From Thermoleophilaceae bacterium (GTDB taxonomy: Bacteria; Actinomycetota; Thermoleophilia; Solirubrobacterales; Thermoleophilaceae), in the NCBI GenBank assembly GCA_013813135.1, contig JACCSF010000379.1, forward strand, positions 1 through 25,525: a stretch of DNA of 25,525 bases, written 5' to 3'. The notes below the pieces were generated by a model. The model was not told where the DNA came from and ran no database searches. It worked only from the letters and a program-made list of their open reading frames with translations. Both the position numbers and the translations under genes were made by a program. Shown here one piece after another: positions 14,605 to 21,502 of this stretch (position 1 is the first letter of the stretch; the number at the start of each line of letters is the position of its first letter).

Positions 14605-15204
14605 CTACTCGTCGTCCTCGTACAGCGACTCGCGGGCCAGCTCGGCTCCGCGCGCGCCGTAAAGGCGGACCTCGACGTAGTCGCCCGTGTAGGCGTCTAC
14701 CGAGACGAGCGTGAAGCGGTCGTCCACAAGCTCGCATTGGTCCGTGGTCGTGGGGCCGAGCTCGGTGGTGGCGACGATCCCGTTCGGCACCAGCGCCACG
14801 CCCCAGACCAGCGTGATGATCCCGCGCCGCCCCTCTGTGCCGCGCCACTGGCCGATCTCCTCGTCGGACAGGTCGAGCGTCCAGTCGGGGTTCTGATCGG
14901 CGGTCTCCTCCGTGAAGTCCGCGGTCGCCTCGAACTCCGCGGCCTGGGCGCCCTCGTGCTCGCGCGTATAGGAGACGTACCCGAACACCTCGCCTTCCGC
15001 CGTCGCGCAGGTGGCGGGCACGTAGGTGCGGCCGTTCCACCCGCGCTCCGGGAACCAGGCGATGTCAGCGACCTCGATCTCGACCCCTTCGGGCCCGGCG
15101 GCGGCGAACTGCGCGCCGAGCGCCTCGGCCCAGCGCCCGTAGGGAAGCGGCTCCTGCGGCGGCTGGGCCGCGAACATGGGGACCTGGCGAGGGACGGGCG
15201 GCAT
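14605..15204 (-). CDS. Hypothetical protein, 199 residues
   Basis: No family recognised. The product has a Pro-rich N-terminus (MPPVPRQVPMFAAQPPQEPL), no signal peptide and no membrane helix. It has an acidic, mostly beta-looking body containing WFPERGWNGRTYVPATC, GEVFGYVSYTREH, a Thr/Glu-rich acidic helix near 90-105 and a last strand YVEVRLYGARG before an acidic tail. The overall charge is strongly negative. It is encoded between galT and thiI on the same strand, 30 bases after galT and 59 bases before thiI, so it is probably part of the same transcript. ATG at 15204 is the start. Confidence 0.75.
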   Translation of the reverse strand: MPPVPRQVPMFAAQPPQEPLPYGRWAEALGAQFAAAGPEGVEIEVADIAWFPERGWNGRTYVPATCATAEGEVFGYVSYTREHEGAQAAEFEATADFTEETADQNPDWTLDLSDEEIGQWRGTEGRRGIITLVWGVALVPNGIVATTELGPTTTDQCELVDDRFTLVSVDAYTGDYVEVRLYGARGAELARESLYEDDE

Positions 15205-15234
15205 CGGCGGCGGAACCTACTAGACGGCCGGCCG

Positions 15235-16224
15235 TCAGCCTGCGCCGCGCATCCGCTCCGCGGCGTCCTCGGGCGCGAGCACGTTCAGGTGCACGCCGGT
15301 GCCGATCTCGAGCCCGGCGAGCTGGGCGAGCCGGGGCATCACCTCGATGCGCCAGCAGAAGCGGTCGGCGTCGCGCGGGGCGGTGCGCACCCACAGGTTC
15401 AGCGGAGGCAGCTCCCCCAGCACCGCCCCCAGCCGGGTAAGTGACTCGTGCAAGAGGCGCGCGCCCAGGGGGCCGTCGTCGGAGAAGCGCGCGGCCGGGC
15501 GGCGCGGCACGACCTGGAAGTGGAAGGGCACGCGCGCGCCGAACGGGCAGAGGGCCACGGCCTCGTCGTCGATGGCGAAGACGCGGTCGCGCCGGCGCAC
15601 CTCCTCCTGCACCACGTCCTCGAGCAGGTTGCGGCCCTGCGTGCGGTCCGCGTACGCCGTGAAGCGCTCGCGCTCGCGCGCGACCGTGGCGGGCACGAAC
15701 GGCAGCGCGTACAGCTGCGCGTGCGTGTGCGGCAGGGAGGCGCCCGCCTCCTTGCCCTCGTTGACGATCACGTGCACGTAGGCCGAGTCCGAGTGCGCAC
15801 GCATCCGCTCCCGCCACACCGACAGGGCCGCCTCCACCTGGTCTGGGGAGACCTCCGCGAGCGAGTGCACCGGGTCGGGCGCGTTGACGATCACCTCGTG
15901 GTCGCCCAGCGCGGGGTGGGAGGCGAACAGGTCCGGCTCGCCGCGGCCGCCGGCCAGCGGGTCGCCCCCTGGAGCCGCTTCTCCTGGCGACAGCGCCGGA
16001 TAGAGGTTGGGCACCACGCGCACCTTCCAGCTGCCGTCGTCGCCCGGCAGCCGGTAGACCTCGGGCGGGGTGCGGTCCTCGTGGCCCGCCGCGAACGGAT
16101 CGCCCTCCGCATCGATCGGCTCGCGCGACGGGACGTCCAGAAACGCACCCGGCCGCGAGCCGCGCTCGCCCGCCACGATCACGCGCAGGCCGCTCAGCGG
16201 GTCGATGCGCAGCTCCGGGCTCAC
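15235..16224 (-). CDS. galT: Galactose-1-phosphate uridylyltransferase-like enzyme, zinc ligands altered
   Basis: A HIT-fold nucleotidyltransferase of 329 residues related to GalT, which exchanges UMP between UDP-glucose and galactose-1-phosphate in the Leloir pathway. GTG at 16224 overlaps the GNAT stop as GTGA. Family features are the start SPELRIDPLSG, HEDRTPPEVYRLP, WKVRVVPNLYPAL and the active site LPHTHAQLYA (His166-Thr-His168-Ala-Gln170, His168 the expected nucleophile), then VPFHFQVVPRR and the tail GTGVHLNVLAPEDAA. Odd: the usual CPFC of this region reads DPFA (residues 42-45), so both zinc cysteines are gone. It could act on another nucleotide sugar or phosphate. Neighbours give no galactose pathway. 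Confidence 0.85.
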   Translation of the reverse strand: MSPELRIDPLSGLRVIVAGERGSRPGAFLDVPSREPIDAEGDPFAAGHEDRTPPEVYRLPGDDGSWKVRVVPNLYPALSPGEAAPGGDPLAGGRGEPDLFASHPALGDHEVIVNAPDPVHSLAEVSPDQVEAALSVWRERMRAHSDSAYVHVIVNEGKEAGASLPHTHAQLYALPFVPATVARERERFTAYADRTQGRNLLEDVVQEEVRRRDRVFAIDDEAVALCPFGARVPFHFQVVPRRPAARFSDDGPLGARLLHESLTRLGAVLGELPPLNLWVRTAPRDADRFCWRIEVMPRLAQLAGLEIGTGVHLNVLAPEDAAERMRGAG

Positions 16225-16664
16225 AGGCCCGCTCGGGTCGGGTCGAGCCGCTTGCCCATCGACACGTGCTCGATGCCCTCCTCCACGAACTCCGGACCGC
16301 GTTCCTCGTAGCCGGCGTCGAGGTAGAGCCGGCGCGCGTAGGTCTGGGCGTGCAGCGAGATCGCGTCGGCGCCCTGCTGGAAGGCGACCTTGTCGGCCAG
16401 CGCCAGCAGCGCGGCGGCGATGCCCTCGCCGCGCCGGTCGGGGTCCACTGCGAGCCGCCCGAGTCGAGCCACGTTGCCGCGGAACAGCAGCCTGCAGGTG
16501 CCGAGCACCCGGTCGCCGTCGACAGCCACCAGGTGCGTGGACTCGTCGTCGCGGCCGTCCCTGTCGGCGGCGATCGAGACCCGCTGCTCGCCGCTGAACA
16601 CGCGCTCGCGCAGCTCGAGCGCGGCGGCGATCTCCGAGTCGCTCTGTGCGGGCCTTAGGTCCAG
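16221..16664 (-). CDS. GNAT-family N-acetyltransferase, probable CTG start
   Basis: A 147-residue acetyl-CoA-dependent acetyltransferase. The acetyl-CoA signature is GRLAVDPDRRGEGIAAALL, followed by the C-terminal strand with YLDAGYEERG and a typical ending EHVSMGKRL, similar to ElaA/YjcF-type GNATs. The only ATG, GTG or TTG start, GTG at 16601, would remove the first strand and helix of the fold. In-frame sequence upstream reads LRPAQSDSEIAAALELRERV, exactly what the family has at its N-terminus, and the only start-like codon before the in-frame stop is CTG at 16664. I therefore extend to 16664; the conventional annotation would be 16601. The stop overlaps the galT start. It follows the TlpA-like gene, its CTG lying 3 bases after that stop. 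Confidence 0.85.
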   Translation of the reverse strand: MDLRPAQSDSEIAAALELRERVFSGEQRVSIAADRDGRDDESTHLVAVDGDRVLGTCRLLFRGNVARLGRLAVDPDRRGEGIAAALLALADKVAFQQGADAISLHAQTYARRLYLDAGYEERGPEFVEEGIEHVSMGKRLDPTRAGL

Positions 16665-16667
16665 AGG

Positions 16668-17153
16668 TCAGCGAGCGTAGCGGTCGATGTCCTCGGCCAG
16701 CTGGTCCTCGGACTGGTACCCGCCCTGGTGGACGAAAGCGAGCTCTCCCTGTTTGTCGTAGAAGGCGGTGGTCGGGAACGCCTGGACGCCGTTGAACGCG
16801 GCCGCCACCTCGAGCTTCGGGTCCTCGAAGTGCTTGTACGGCACCGGGTTGTCCTCCAGGAAGTCGCGCGCGTCGCCGTTGTTGTCGTTCGAGTTGACGC
16901 CGACGAAGACGATCTTCCCCTTGTACTTGTTGGCCAGGTCGCGGAAGAACGGGAACTCCGCGCGGCAGGGGCCACACCACGAAGCCCACTTGTTGACCAC
17001 GACCGGGTGGCCTCGCTGCTCCTTGACGAACGCCTCAAAGGCCGGCCGGCCGCCGTCGAGGAAGGGGTCAGGGCCCGAAGCCGCTCTTGGGCTCCCCTGG
17101 GAACCGCAGGCTGCGAGCAGCAGTCCAACCGCGGCGATGGCGAGTCGGCGCAT
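16668..17153 (-). CDS. TlpA-like thioredoxin-fold lipoprotein
   Basis: A membrane-anchored extracytoplasmic thiol-disulfide protein of 161 residues. ATG at 17153 gives a lipoprotein signal: MRR, a hydrophobic core and lipobox LAAC with Cys16 as the lipidated residue. The mature part is a thioredoxin fold with WCGPC (59-63), VGVNSNDNNGDARDFL and the cis-proline turn AFPTT. Members reduce apocytochrome c or other exported proteins, or act as oxidoreductases of unknown partner; no cytochrome genes are nearby, so the partner is unknown. A longer frame to 17327 adds 58 Arg/Ser-rich residues ahead of the signal and is rejected. It is the first gene of the minus-strand run TlpA-GNAT-galT. Confidence 0.92.
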   Translation of the reverse strand: MRRLAIAAVGLLLAACGSQGSPRAASGPDPFLDGGRPAFEAFVKEQRGHPVVVNKWASWCGPCRAEFPFFRDLANKYKGKIVFVGVNSNDNNGDARDFLEDNPVPYKHFEDPKLEVAAAFNGVQAFPTTAFYDKQGELAFVHQGGYQSEDQLAEDIDRYAR

Positions 17154-17189
17154 GGGGGGAAGCTTGGCAGAGCCATTTCGGCTGTCGTG

Positions 17190-17198
17190 TGCTGTAAT
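17190..17198 (+). promoter_or_regulatory. Candidate extended -10 for the helicase gene
   Basis: TGC followed by TGTAAT resembles an extended -10 element in the 190-base divergent gap between the TlpA-like gene and the helicase gene. It is a local AT-rich island. It would give a leader of about 138 bases. No -35 is convincing. Confidence 0.25.
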
Positions 17199-17343
17199 AG
17201 ATCCACGCCGACCGTCCCCATCGGACCGGCACTCCTGGCGCTCGCGGGACTCTCTTGAGCGACAGGCACGACGGGCGGGACCCCGCTGACTCCCAGACGG
17301 CCAGCTCGGCCCCGGCCCCTTTCCCATTACGAGTACGCCGAAC

Positions 17344-19935
17344 GTGGCTGAGACAAGCTCTGCCCTTGCTGACGCGCCTTTTGCGGGCGATGTCCTGTCG
17401 CGCGCCGAAGAGTTCGCGCGCGAGAGCTTCGTGCTGCCCGGAGAGGATCCGGCGCAGGCGCTTGCCCCAGGGACGGCGCGCCGCGCCGCGCTGGAGGATG
17501 CCCTGGCCGAGATGGACGCGGGCCGCGGGGAGCCCTCGGTGGAGTGGCGACGCGCCTATTCGCTGATGCTGGGCCTCGAGCGGCTGCTCTCCGACGAGGA
17601 GCCGCACCTGGCGGACGGCACCGTTCTGAACGCCCACCAGGTCGACGCCCTGTCCGGAACGCTGATTGCGCTCACCGCCGAGCTCCAGATGGCGAAGAGC
17701 GCCAACGGCCGCGCCACGCCGGCGGAGGAGCTGCCAACCGGAGAGGTCGAGATCGAGGGCGACGAGCTGCCCGACGAGGAGCCGCTCGACTGGGATCCGG
17801 GCGAGGAGGCCGAAGAGGAGGCCGCCTCGGACGCCGCGGTCGAGGATGCCGGCGCCGCCCGTCGCTTCTGGTTCGAGCACGCCACGGGGGCCGGCAAGAC
17901 GGTCGCCGCGCTGGGCTTCGTGGAGGCCTCGCGCACCGGCGGCATCCTGATCCTCACCCACCGGCGCAATCTGGTGGACCAGTTCCTGGGCGAGTTGCGC
18001 TCGCGCGGATATCGCGGCCGCATCTCCGGACCACTGCTGAAGAACGGCAGCGGCGAGCCGCCTGCGGGCGGGCCGGTGACGGTCGAGACCTACCAGTGGT
18101 TCGTTCGCAACGCCGGCAAGGTCTCGGACGCCTACACGATCGTCATCTGCGACGAGGCGCATACCGCGCTGGGCGAGAAGACGAGCGGCGCGATCCGCCA
18201 GTGGCTGGGGCCGGTCTTCATCGGGATGACGGCGACGGGCGCGCTGATCGCGCGGCACGTCACCGATCTGTTCCCCACGCAGACGTCGCGCTTCGACCTC
18301 GCCCAGGCCGCCCGGCGCGGCGTGATCGCGCCGCTGCGCTGCGTGCGCATCCCGCCCGGGGTGGGCGTGCGCTCGATCGCCAACGTGCCGCTGCGGCGCG
18401 GCGAGGTGGACCAGGACTTCGACCAGGAAGAGCTGGCCGCACTGCTCGACCAGACTCCGTTCAACACTGCGGTGGCCGACCTCTACAAGACCCGCTTCAA
18501 GGACGTGCCCGGCGTCGTCTACTCGGCCGGCGTCAAGCACGCCCACAACGTGGCCAAGGCGTTCCAGGAGGCCGGGATGAAGGCAAAGGCCGTCTCGGGC
18601 GAGACGCCCAAGCGCGAGCTGACGCGCATCCTGGCCGCCTACGAGCGCGGCGAGATAGACGTCCTGGTGAACGCCCAGCTGCTCGCCGAGGGCTGGAACT
18701 CGCCGCGGGCCACGGTCTGCATGCACCTGGCGCCTACGGCATCGAAGCGCATCTACCAGCAGCGCGTGGGCCGCGTGACGCGGCGGACGCCCGGCAAGGA
18801 AGCCGGCATCGTCGTGGACTTCGTGCATCCGGCGACCCCGAACGACGACCCCGTCGTAACGCTGCATTCGCTGCTCGACCGCGACGTGTACCGCGGCGGC
18901 GCGATCGTGGTGGGGCCGGTCCGCCGCGGCCGCGGCCGCAGGCTGCGGGTGGAGCGGCGAGTGGTGCCGGTCACGGCCGACCCGGAGCGGCGCGCGCAGG
19001 TGTTCGGGCGCGAGCTGTGGCGGATCGCGGTGGAGCACCTGAGCTGGGGCGAGCAGCAGGCGTGGGCGATGCTGGCCGGCGCGCGCGTGGCGTCGAACAA
19101 CTGGCGCCGCGCCAAGGCGATGCTGCATTTCGACTCGACCGGCGAGCTGCGCCGGGTGTTCCTGGTGACGTGCCTGCGGCGCAACCGCAACACGCAGCTG
19201 CGGGTGCGGGCGCTCGGCGAGGTCGGCGGCCTGCGCGACCCGGAGGCCTTCGACGACGCCGTGGAGATCGTCGGGAGCTGGGCGCGCGACGAGCGCCGCG
19301 AGGGCGTGAAGGTACTGCTGCAGGCGCTTACCGAGAAGCAGATCGGGCGCCGCGACCAGGCCGCCCGCTGGCTTTGGCACCTGGCCGAGTACTCGCGCGA
19401 GGTGCACGAGGAGTACGCGGTGCAGCGCTGGCCGGAGACGAAGCGCCTGCTCGGGCTGCTGGTCAACTCGGCCGGAGCGGCGCATGCGCGCAACGCAAGG
19501 CGACTGGTGCAGGCGGCGCGCAAGCAGGACCGGCGGCTGTCGGCGGCGCTGCTGGCGGCCGCGCTGGCGCACACGCCAGAGGCCCAGCAGGTGCTGGACG
19601 GAGCCCGCATGCGGATGGCGCGCAAGCCGAGTGCGCTGGCGCGCGAGCTGCTGAAGAACTTCCCCAAGGGCAAGCGCCGCCGAGGCGGCCGTCGCCGGCG
19701 CAAGCGGGGCGGCGGGGACGCGGATGCCGCGGAGGGCGCCGACGTGGCGGTCACGCAGGCGGAGGGGCAGGAGACGCCGGAGCCCGATGCTCCGGACGAG
19801 CACGCGCCGGACGAGGACGACGCCCCGGACGACGGCGACGGCCCGGACGACGACGACGGCGACGACGACCAGGACGCCCCAGGCGAGGAGCAGGACGCGC
19901 CCGGCGAGCCGCGCGACGAGCGCGACGCGGCCTGA
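17344..19935 (+). CDS. SF2 DEAD/DEAH-box helicase with acidic insert and charged tail
   Basis: An 863-residue superfamily 2 helicase/ATPase, probably acting on DNA or RNA. Motifs in order: LNAHQVDAL (95-103, the usual pre-motif-I helix), Walker A ATGAGKT (180-186), LILTHRRNLVDQF (Ia), DEAH (270-273), TAT (296-298), NAQLLAEGWNSP (V, about 443-454) and QQRVGRVTRR (VI, 472-481). The distance between the LNAHQ helix and Walker A is stretched by an acidic, Glu/Asp-rich linker (about 127-170). After the helicase core a helical domain (about 540-770) of unknown type follows, then a basic KGKRRRGGRRRRKRGGG patch and a final 60 residues of Asp/Glu/Pro. GTG at 17344 is the start. It stands alone, divergent from the TlpA-like gene and convergent with birA. 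Confidence 0.9.
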   Translation: MAETSSALADAPFAGDVLSRAEEFARESFVLPGEDPAQALAPGTARRAALEDALAEMDAGRGEPSVEWRRAYSLMLGLERLLSDEEPHLADGTVLNAHQVDALSGTLIALTAELQMAKSANGRATPAEELPTGEVEIEGDELPDEEPLDWDPGEEAEEEAASDAAVEDAGAARRFWFEHATGAGKTVAALGFVEASRTGGILILTHRRNLVDQFLGELRSRGYRGRISGPLLKNGSGEPPAGGPVTVETYQWFVRNAGKVSDAYTIVICDEAHTALGEKTSGAIRQWLGPVFIGMTATGALIARHVTDLFPTQTSRFDLAQAARRGVIAPLRCVRIPPGVGVRSIANVPLRRGEVDQDFDQEELAALLDQTPFNTAVADLYKTRFKDVPGVVYSAGVKHAHNVAKAFQEAGMKAKAVSGETPKRELTRILAAYERGEIDVLVNAQLLAEGWNSPRATVCMHLAPTASKRIYQQRVGRVTRRTPGKEAGIVVDFVHPATPNDDPVVTLHSLLDRDVYRGGAIVVGPVRRGRGRRLRVERRVVPVTADPERRAQVFGRELWRIAVEHLSWGEQQAWAMLAGARVASNNWRRAKAMLHFDSTGELRRVFLVTCLRRNRNTQLRVRALGEVGGLRDPEAFDDAVEIVGSWARDERREGVKVLLQALTEKQIGRRDQAARWLWHLAEYSREVHEEYAVQRWPETKRLLGLLVNSAGAAHARNARRLVQAARKQDRRLSAALLAAALAHTPEAQQVLDGARMRMARKPSALARELLKNFPKGKRRRGGRRRRKRGGGDADAAEGADVAVTQAEGQETPEPDAPDEHAPDEDDAPDDGDGPDDDDGDDDQDAPGEEQDAPGEPRDERDAA

Positions 19936-19938
19936 CCC

Positions 19939-19968
19939 GGGCGCCCCGCGGCCTGAGGCCGAGCGCCC
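19939..19968 (+). terminator. Candidate terminator hairpin after the helicase gene
   Basis: A nested hairpin four bases after the stop: outer stem GGGCGC/GCGCCC (19939-19944 with 19963-19968) around inner stem GGCC-TGA-GGCC (19950-19960). There is no U-run downstream, as is common in high-GC genomes. Confidence 0.4.
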
Positions 19969-20008
19969 TCCGGGGGTTCCGCACGTTGGTCGACTATGCG
20001 TGGACTTT

Positions 20009-20027
20009 CTTCCGGGACCCCCGGAAG
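20009..20027 (-). terminator. Terminator hairpin after birA
   Basis: CTTCCGGG (20009-20016) pairs perfectly with CCCGGAAG (20020-20027), an 8-bp stem with a 3-base loop, directly abutting the birA stop at 20028. It can serve both convergent transcripts. Confidence 0.55.
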
Positions 20028-20705
20028 TCAGCGCTCCAAATGCACTTCTCCCGCGTCGAGCGTGACGCGACCGTCAACGGTTTGGACGATCAGGGCGCCA
20101 GAGTCGTCAACGCCCGCCGCGATCCCTTCCTTGCTGCCGTTCGACCAGCGCACGGGGCGGCCCAGCAGCGCGTCGCGCGGGCGCCACGCGGCGAGCACCT
20201 CGTTGGCCGGACGCGGCAGCCAGCCCGCTAGCGCCGCGAGCAGCCGTTCGCGCGCCTCGTCGGTGGTGAGCGCGACGCCTTCGAGGTGCAGCGACGTGGC
20301 GGTGGGGCGCAGTTCGGCGGGGAACTCCTCCGTGGCAACGTTCAGCCCGATCCCCAGCACCGCCCAGCCCTCCTGCGGCCGCCCCTCGACCAGGATGCCC
20401 GCCACCTTGCGTCCGTCGATCCACACGTCGTTCGGCCACTTGATCCGTGCGGCCACGGGCAGCGCCTCGCAGACGGCGACCGCGGCGGCCAGCGGCAGCA
20501 TCTCGCTCAGGTCGCGCAGCACCACCGACATCAGCACGGCCGAGCGCGGCGGCGCCGTCCAGGCGCGTCCCTGACGCCCGCGGCCGGCCTGCTGCTCGTC
20601 GGCTGTGACCAGCGTGCCGTGCGGGACGCCCGCCGCAGCGAGCGTGCGGGCGCGCTCGTTGGTCGAGTCGGTGAGCCTGAAATGAACGCGCGGAGTGCCG
20701 ATCAT
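20028..20705 (-). CDS. birA: Biotin--[acetyl-CoA-carboxylase] ligase (catalytic domain only)
   Basis: The enzyme attaches biotin to carrier lysines of biotin-dependent carboxylases through biotinyl-AMP. The 225-residue product starts directly with the catalytic domain: TDSTNERAR, the biotinyl-AMP loop GRGRQGRAW (41-49), KWPNDVWIDGRKVAGILVE (89-107, with the conserved catalytic Lys) and the GIGLNV strand, then a small C-terminal beta domain. The N-terminal winged helix of E. coli BirA is missing, so this is a monofunctional ligase that cannot repress biotin genes. Its ATG overlaps the SAM hydrolase stop as ATGA, so translation is coupled. It is the last gene of the run cobA-hemD, SAM hydrolase, birA. 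Confidence 0.95.
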   Translation of the reverse strand: MIGTPRVHFRLTDSTNERARTLAAAGVPHGTLVTADEQQAGRGRQGRAWTAPPRSAVLMSVVLRDLSEMLPLAAAVAVCEALPVAARIKWPNDVWIDGRKVAGILVEGRPQEGWAVLGIGLNVATEEFPAELRPTATSLHLEGVALTTDEARERLLAALAGWLPRPANEVLAAWRPRDALLGRPVRWSNGSKEGIAAGVDDSGALIVQTVDGRVTLDAGEVHLER

Positions 20706-21502
20706 CGCGGCCGCAGGCGCACTTCGGCGTCCGGCCGCAGGCCCAGCGTCGCGGCGGCGTCGCCGCGGTTGATAGCCACCGCGAGCGTGCGGTAGGCGTC
20801 CTCGTAGACGATCAGCTCGCCGGGGCGGACGTCCGCGAACGTCTGGGCGTAGGTGGCGAGGTAGCGCTCGCCGCCCACCTCGATCTCCACCGTTCCGCCG
20901 AGCGTGATCTGCGTGCCGGCCATGTCGTCGTGGTCGACGTTCAGGGCGGCGTTGCCGAAGCGGTCCACCACAAGCGTGTGGGCCACGAGCGTGCCGTCCT
21001 CCCCGTACGGCTCGGGCAGCTCGACGGTCTGGAGCTCGGCGTCGTCGAGCTGGTCGCCGGCGTCGGCCAGCTCCGCTCCGCGCGCGAGGTGGGCGGCGAC
21101 CGGCGCGAAGATGTCACGGCCGTGGAACGTGGCCGAGACCGGCTCCAGCCGGTGGGGAGAACGGGTCACGTCCACCGCCAGGTCGACCCCGCCGCAGCGC
21201 TCCCAGGCCAGGCTCAGCAGGCCGTTGTCCGGCCCCACCAGGATGCGGCCGTCGAACGTGCGCAGCGCCAGGGCGCGCCGCTCGGTGCCCACCTGCGGGT
21301 CGACCACGGCCACGTGCACGCCGACCGGCATGTAGGGGAGCGTGTTGCGCAGCACCAGCGCGCCCTGGCGCACCGCGTAGCGGCGCACGCCGTGGGTGAT
21401 GTCGACGATCTGCGCCTCGGGGTGGATCGTGCGGATCACGCCGTGGCAGACGCCGACGAAGTCGTCGTCGCGGCCGTAGTCGGTGAGCAGCGTGACGATC
21501 AA
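20702..21502 (-). CDS. SAM hydrolase (SAM hydroxide adenosyltransferase, DUF62 family)
   Basis: This family splits S-adenosylmethionine to adenosine and methionine using an activated water; relatives are the fluorinase and chlorinase. The 266-residue product opens with IVTLLTDYGRDDDFVG, the conserved N-terminal signature. The Asp-Arg-His set of the hydrolase branch is present: Asp68 and Arg75 in VVDPQVGTERRA and His127 in TFHGRDIFAP. DNGLLS follows, with a C-terminal beta barrel from about 185 (VDRFGNAALN) to the end. The longer loop of fluorinases is absent, so hydrolase is favoured over halogenase. The start is TTG at 21502, overlapping the cobA-hemD stop as TTGA. Placement after a SAM-using methyltransferase is suggestive of a shared SAM economy (inference). 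Confidence 0.92.
   Translation of the reverse strand: MIVTLLTDYGRDDDFVGVCHGVIRTIHPEAQIVDITHGVRRYAVRQGALVLRNTLPYMPVGVHVAVVDPQVGTERRALALRTFDGRILVGPDNGLLSLAWERCGGVDLAVDVTRSPHRLEPVSATFHGRDIFAPVAAHLARGAELADAGDQLDDAELQTVELPEPYGEDGTLVAHTLVVDRFGNAALNVDHDDMAGTQITLGGTVEIEVGGERYLATYAQTFADVRPGELIVYEDAYRTLAVAINRGDAAATLGLRPDAEVRLRPR

Noticed and set aside
17068..19803. 911-residue minus-strand open frame opposite the helicase
   Set aside because: The product is a His/Arg/Ala/Gly-rich low-complexity sequence with no motifs; it is the mirror of a strongly GC3-biased real gene with all SF2 motifs on the plus strand.
19780..19930. Possible tandem repeat in the helicase tail
   Set aside because: The GAC-rich stretch encodes Asp/Glu/Pro low complexity without a regular repeat unit.
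17544..20231. 895-residue plus-strand open frame in another frame of the helicase gene
   Set aside because: Arg/Gly/Pro-rich composition, no domain, out of frame with the helicase motifs.
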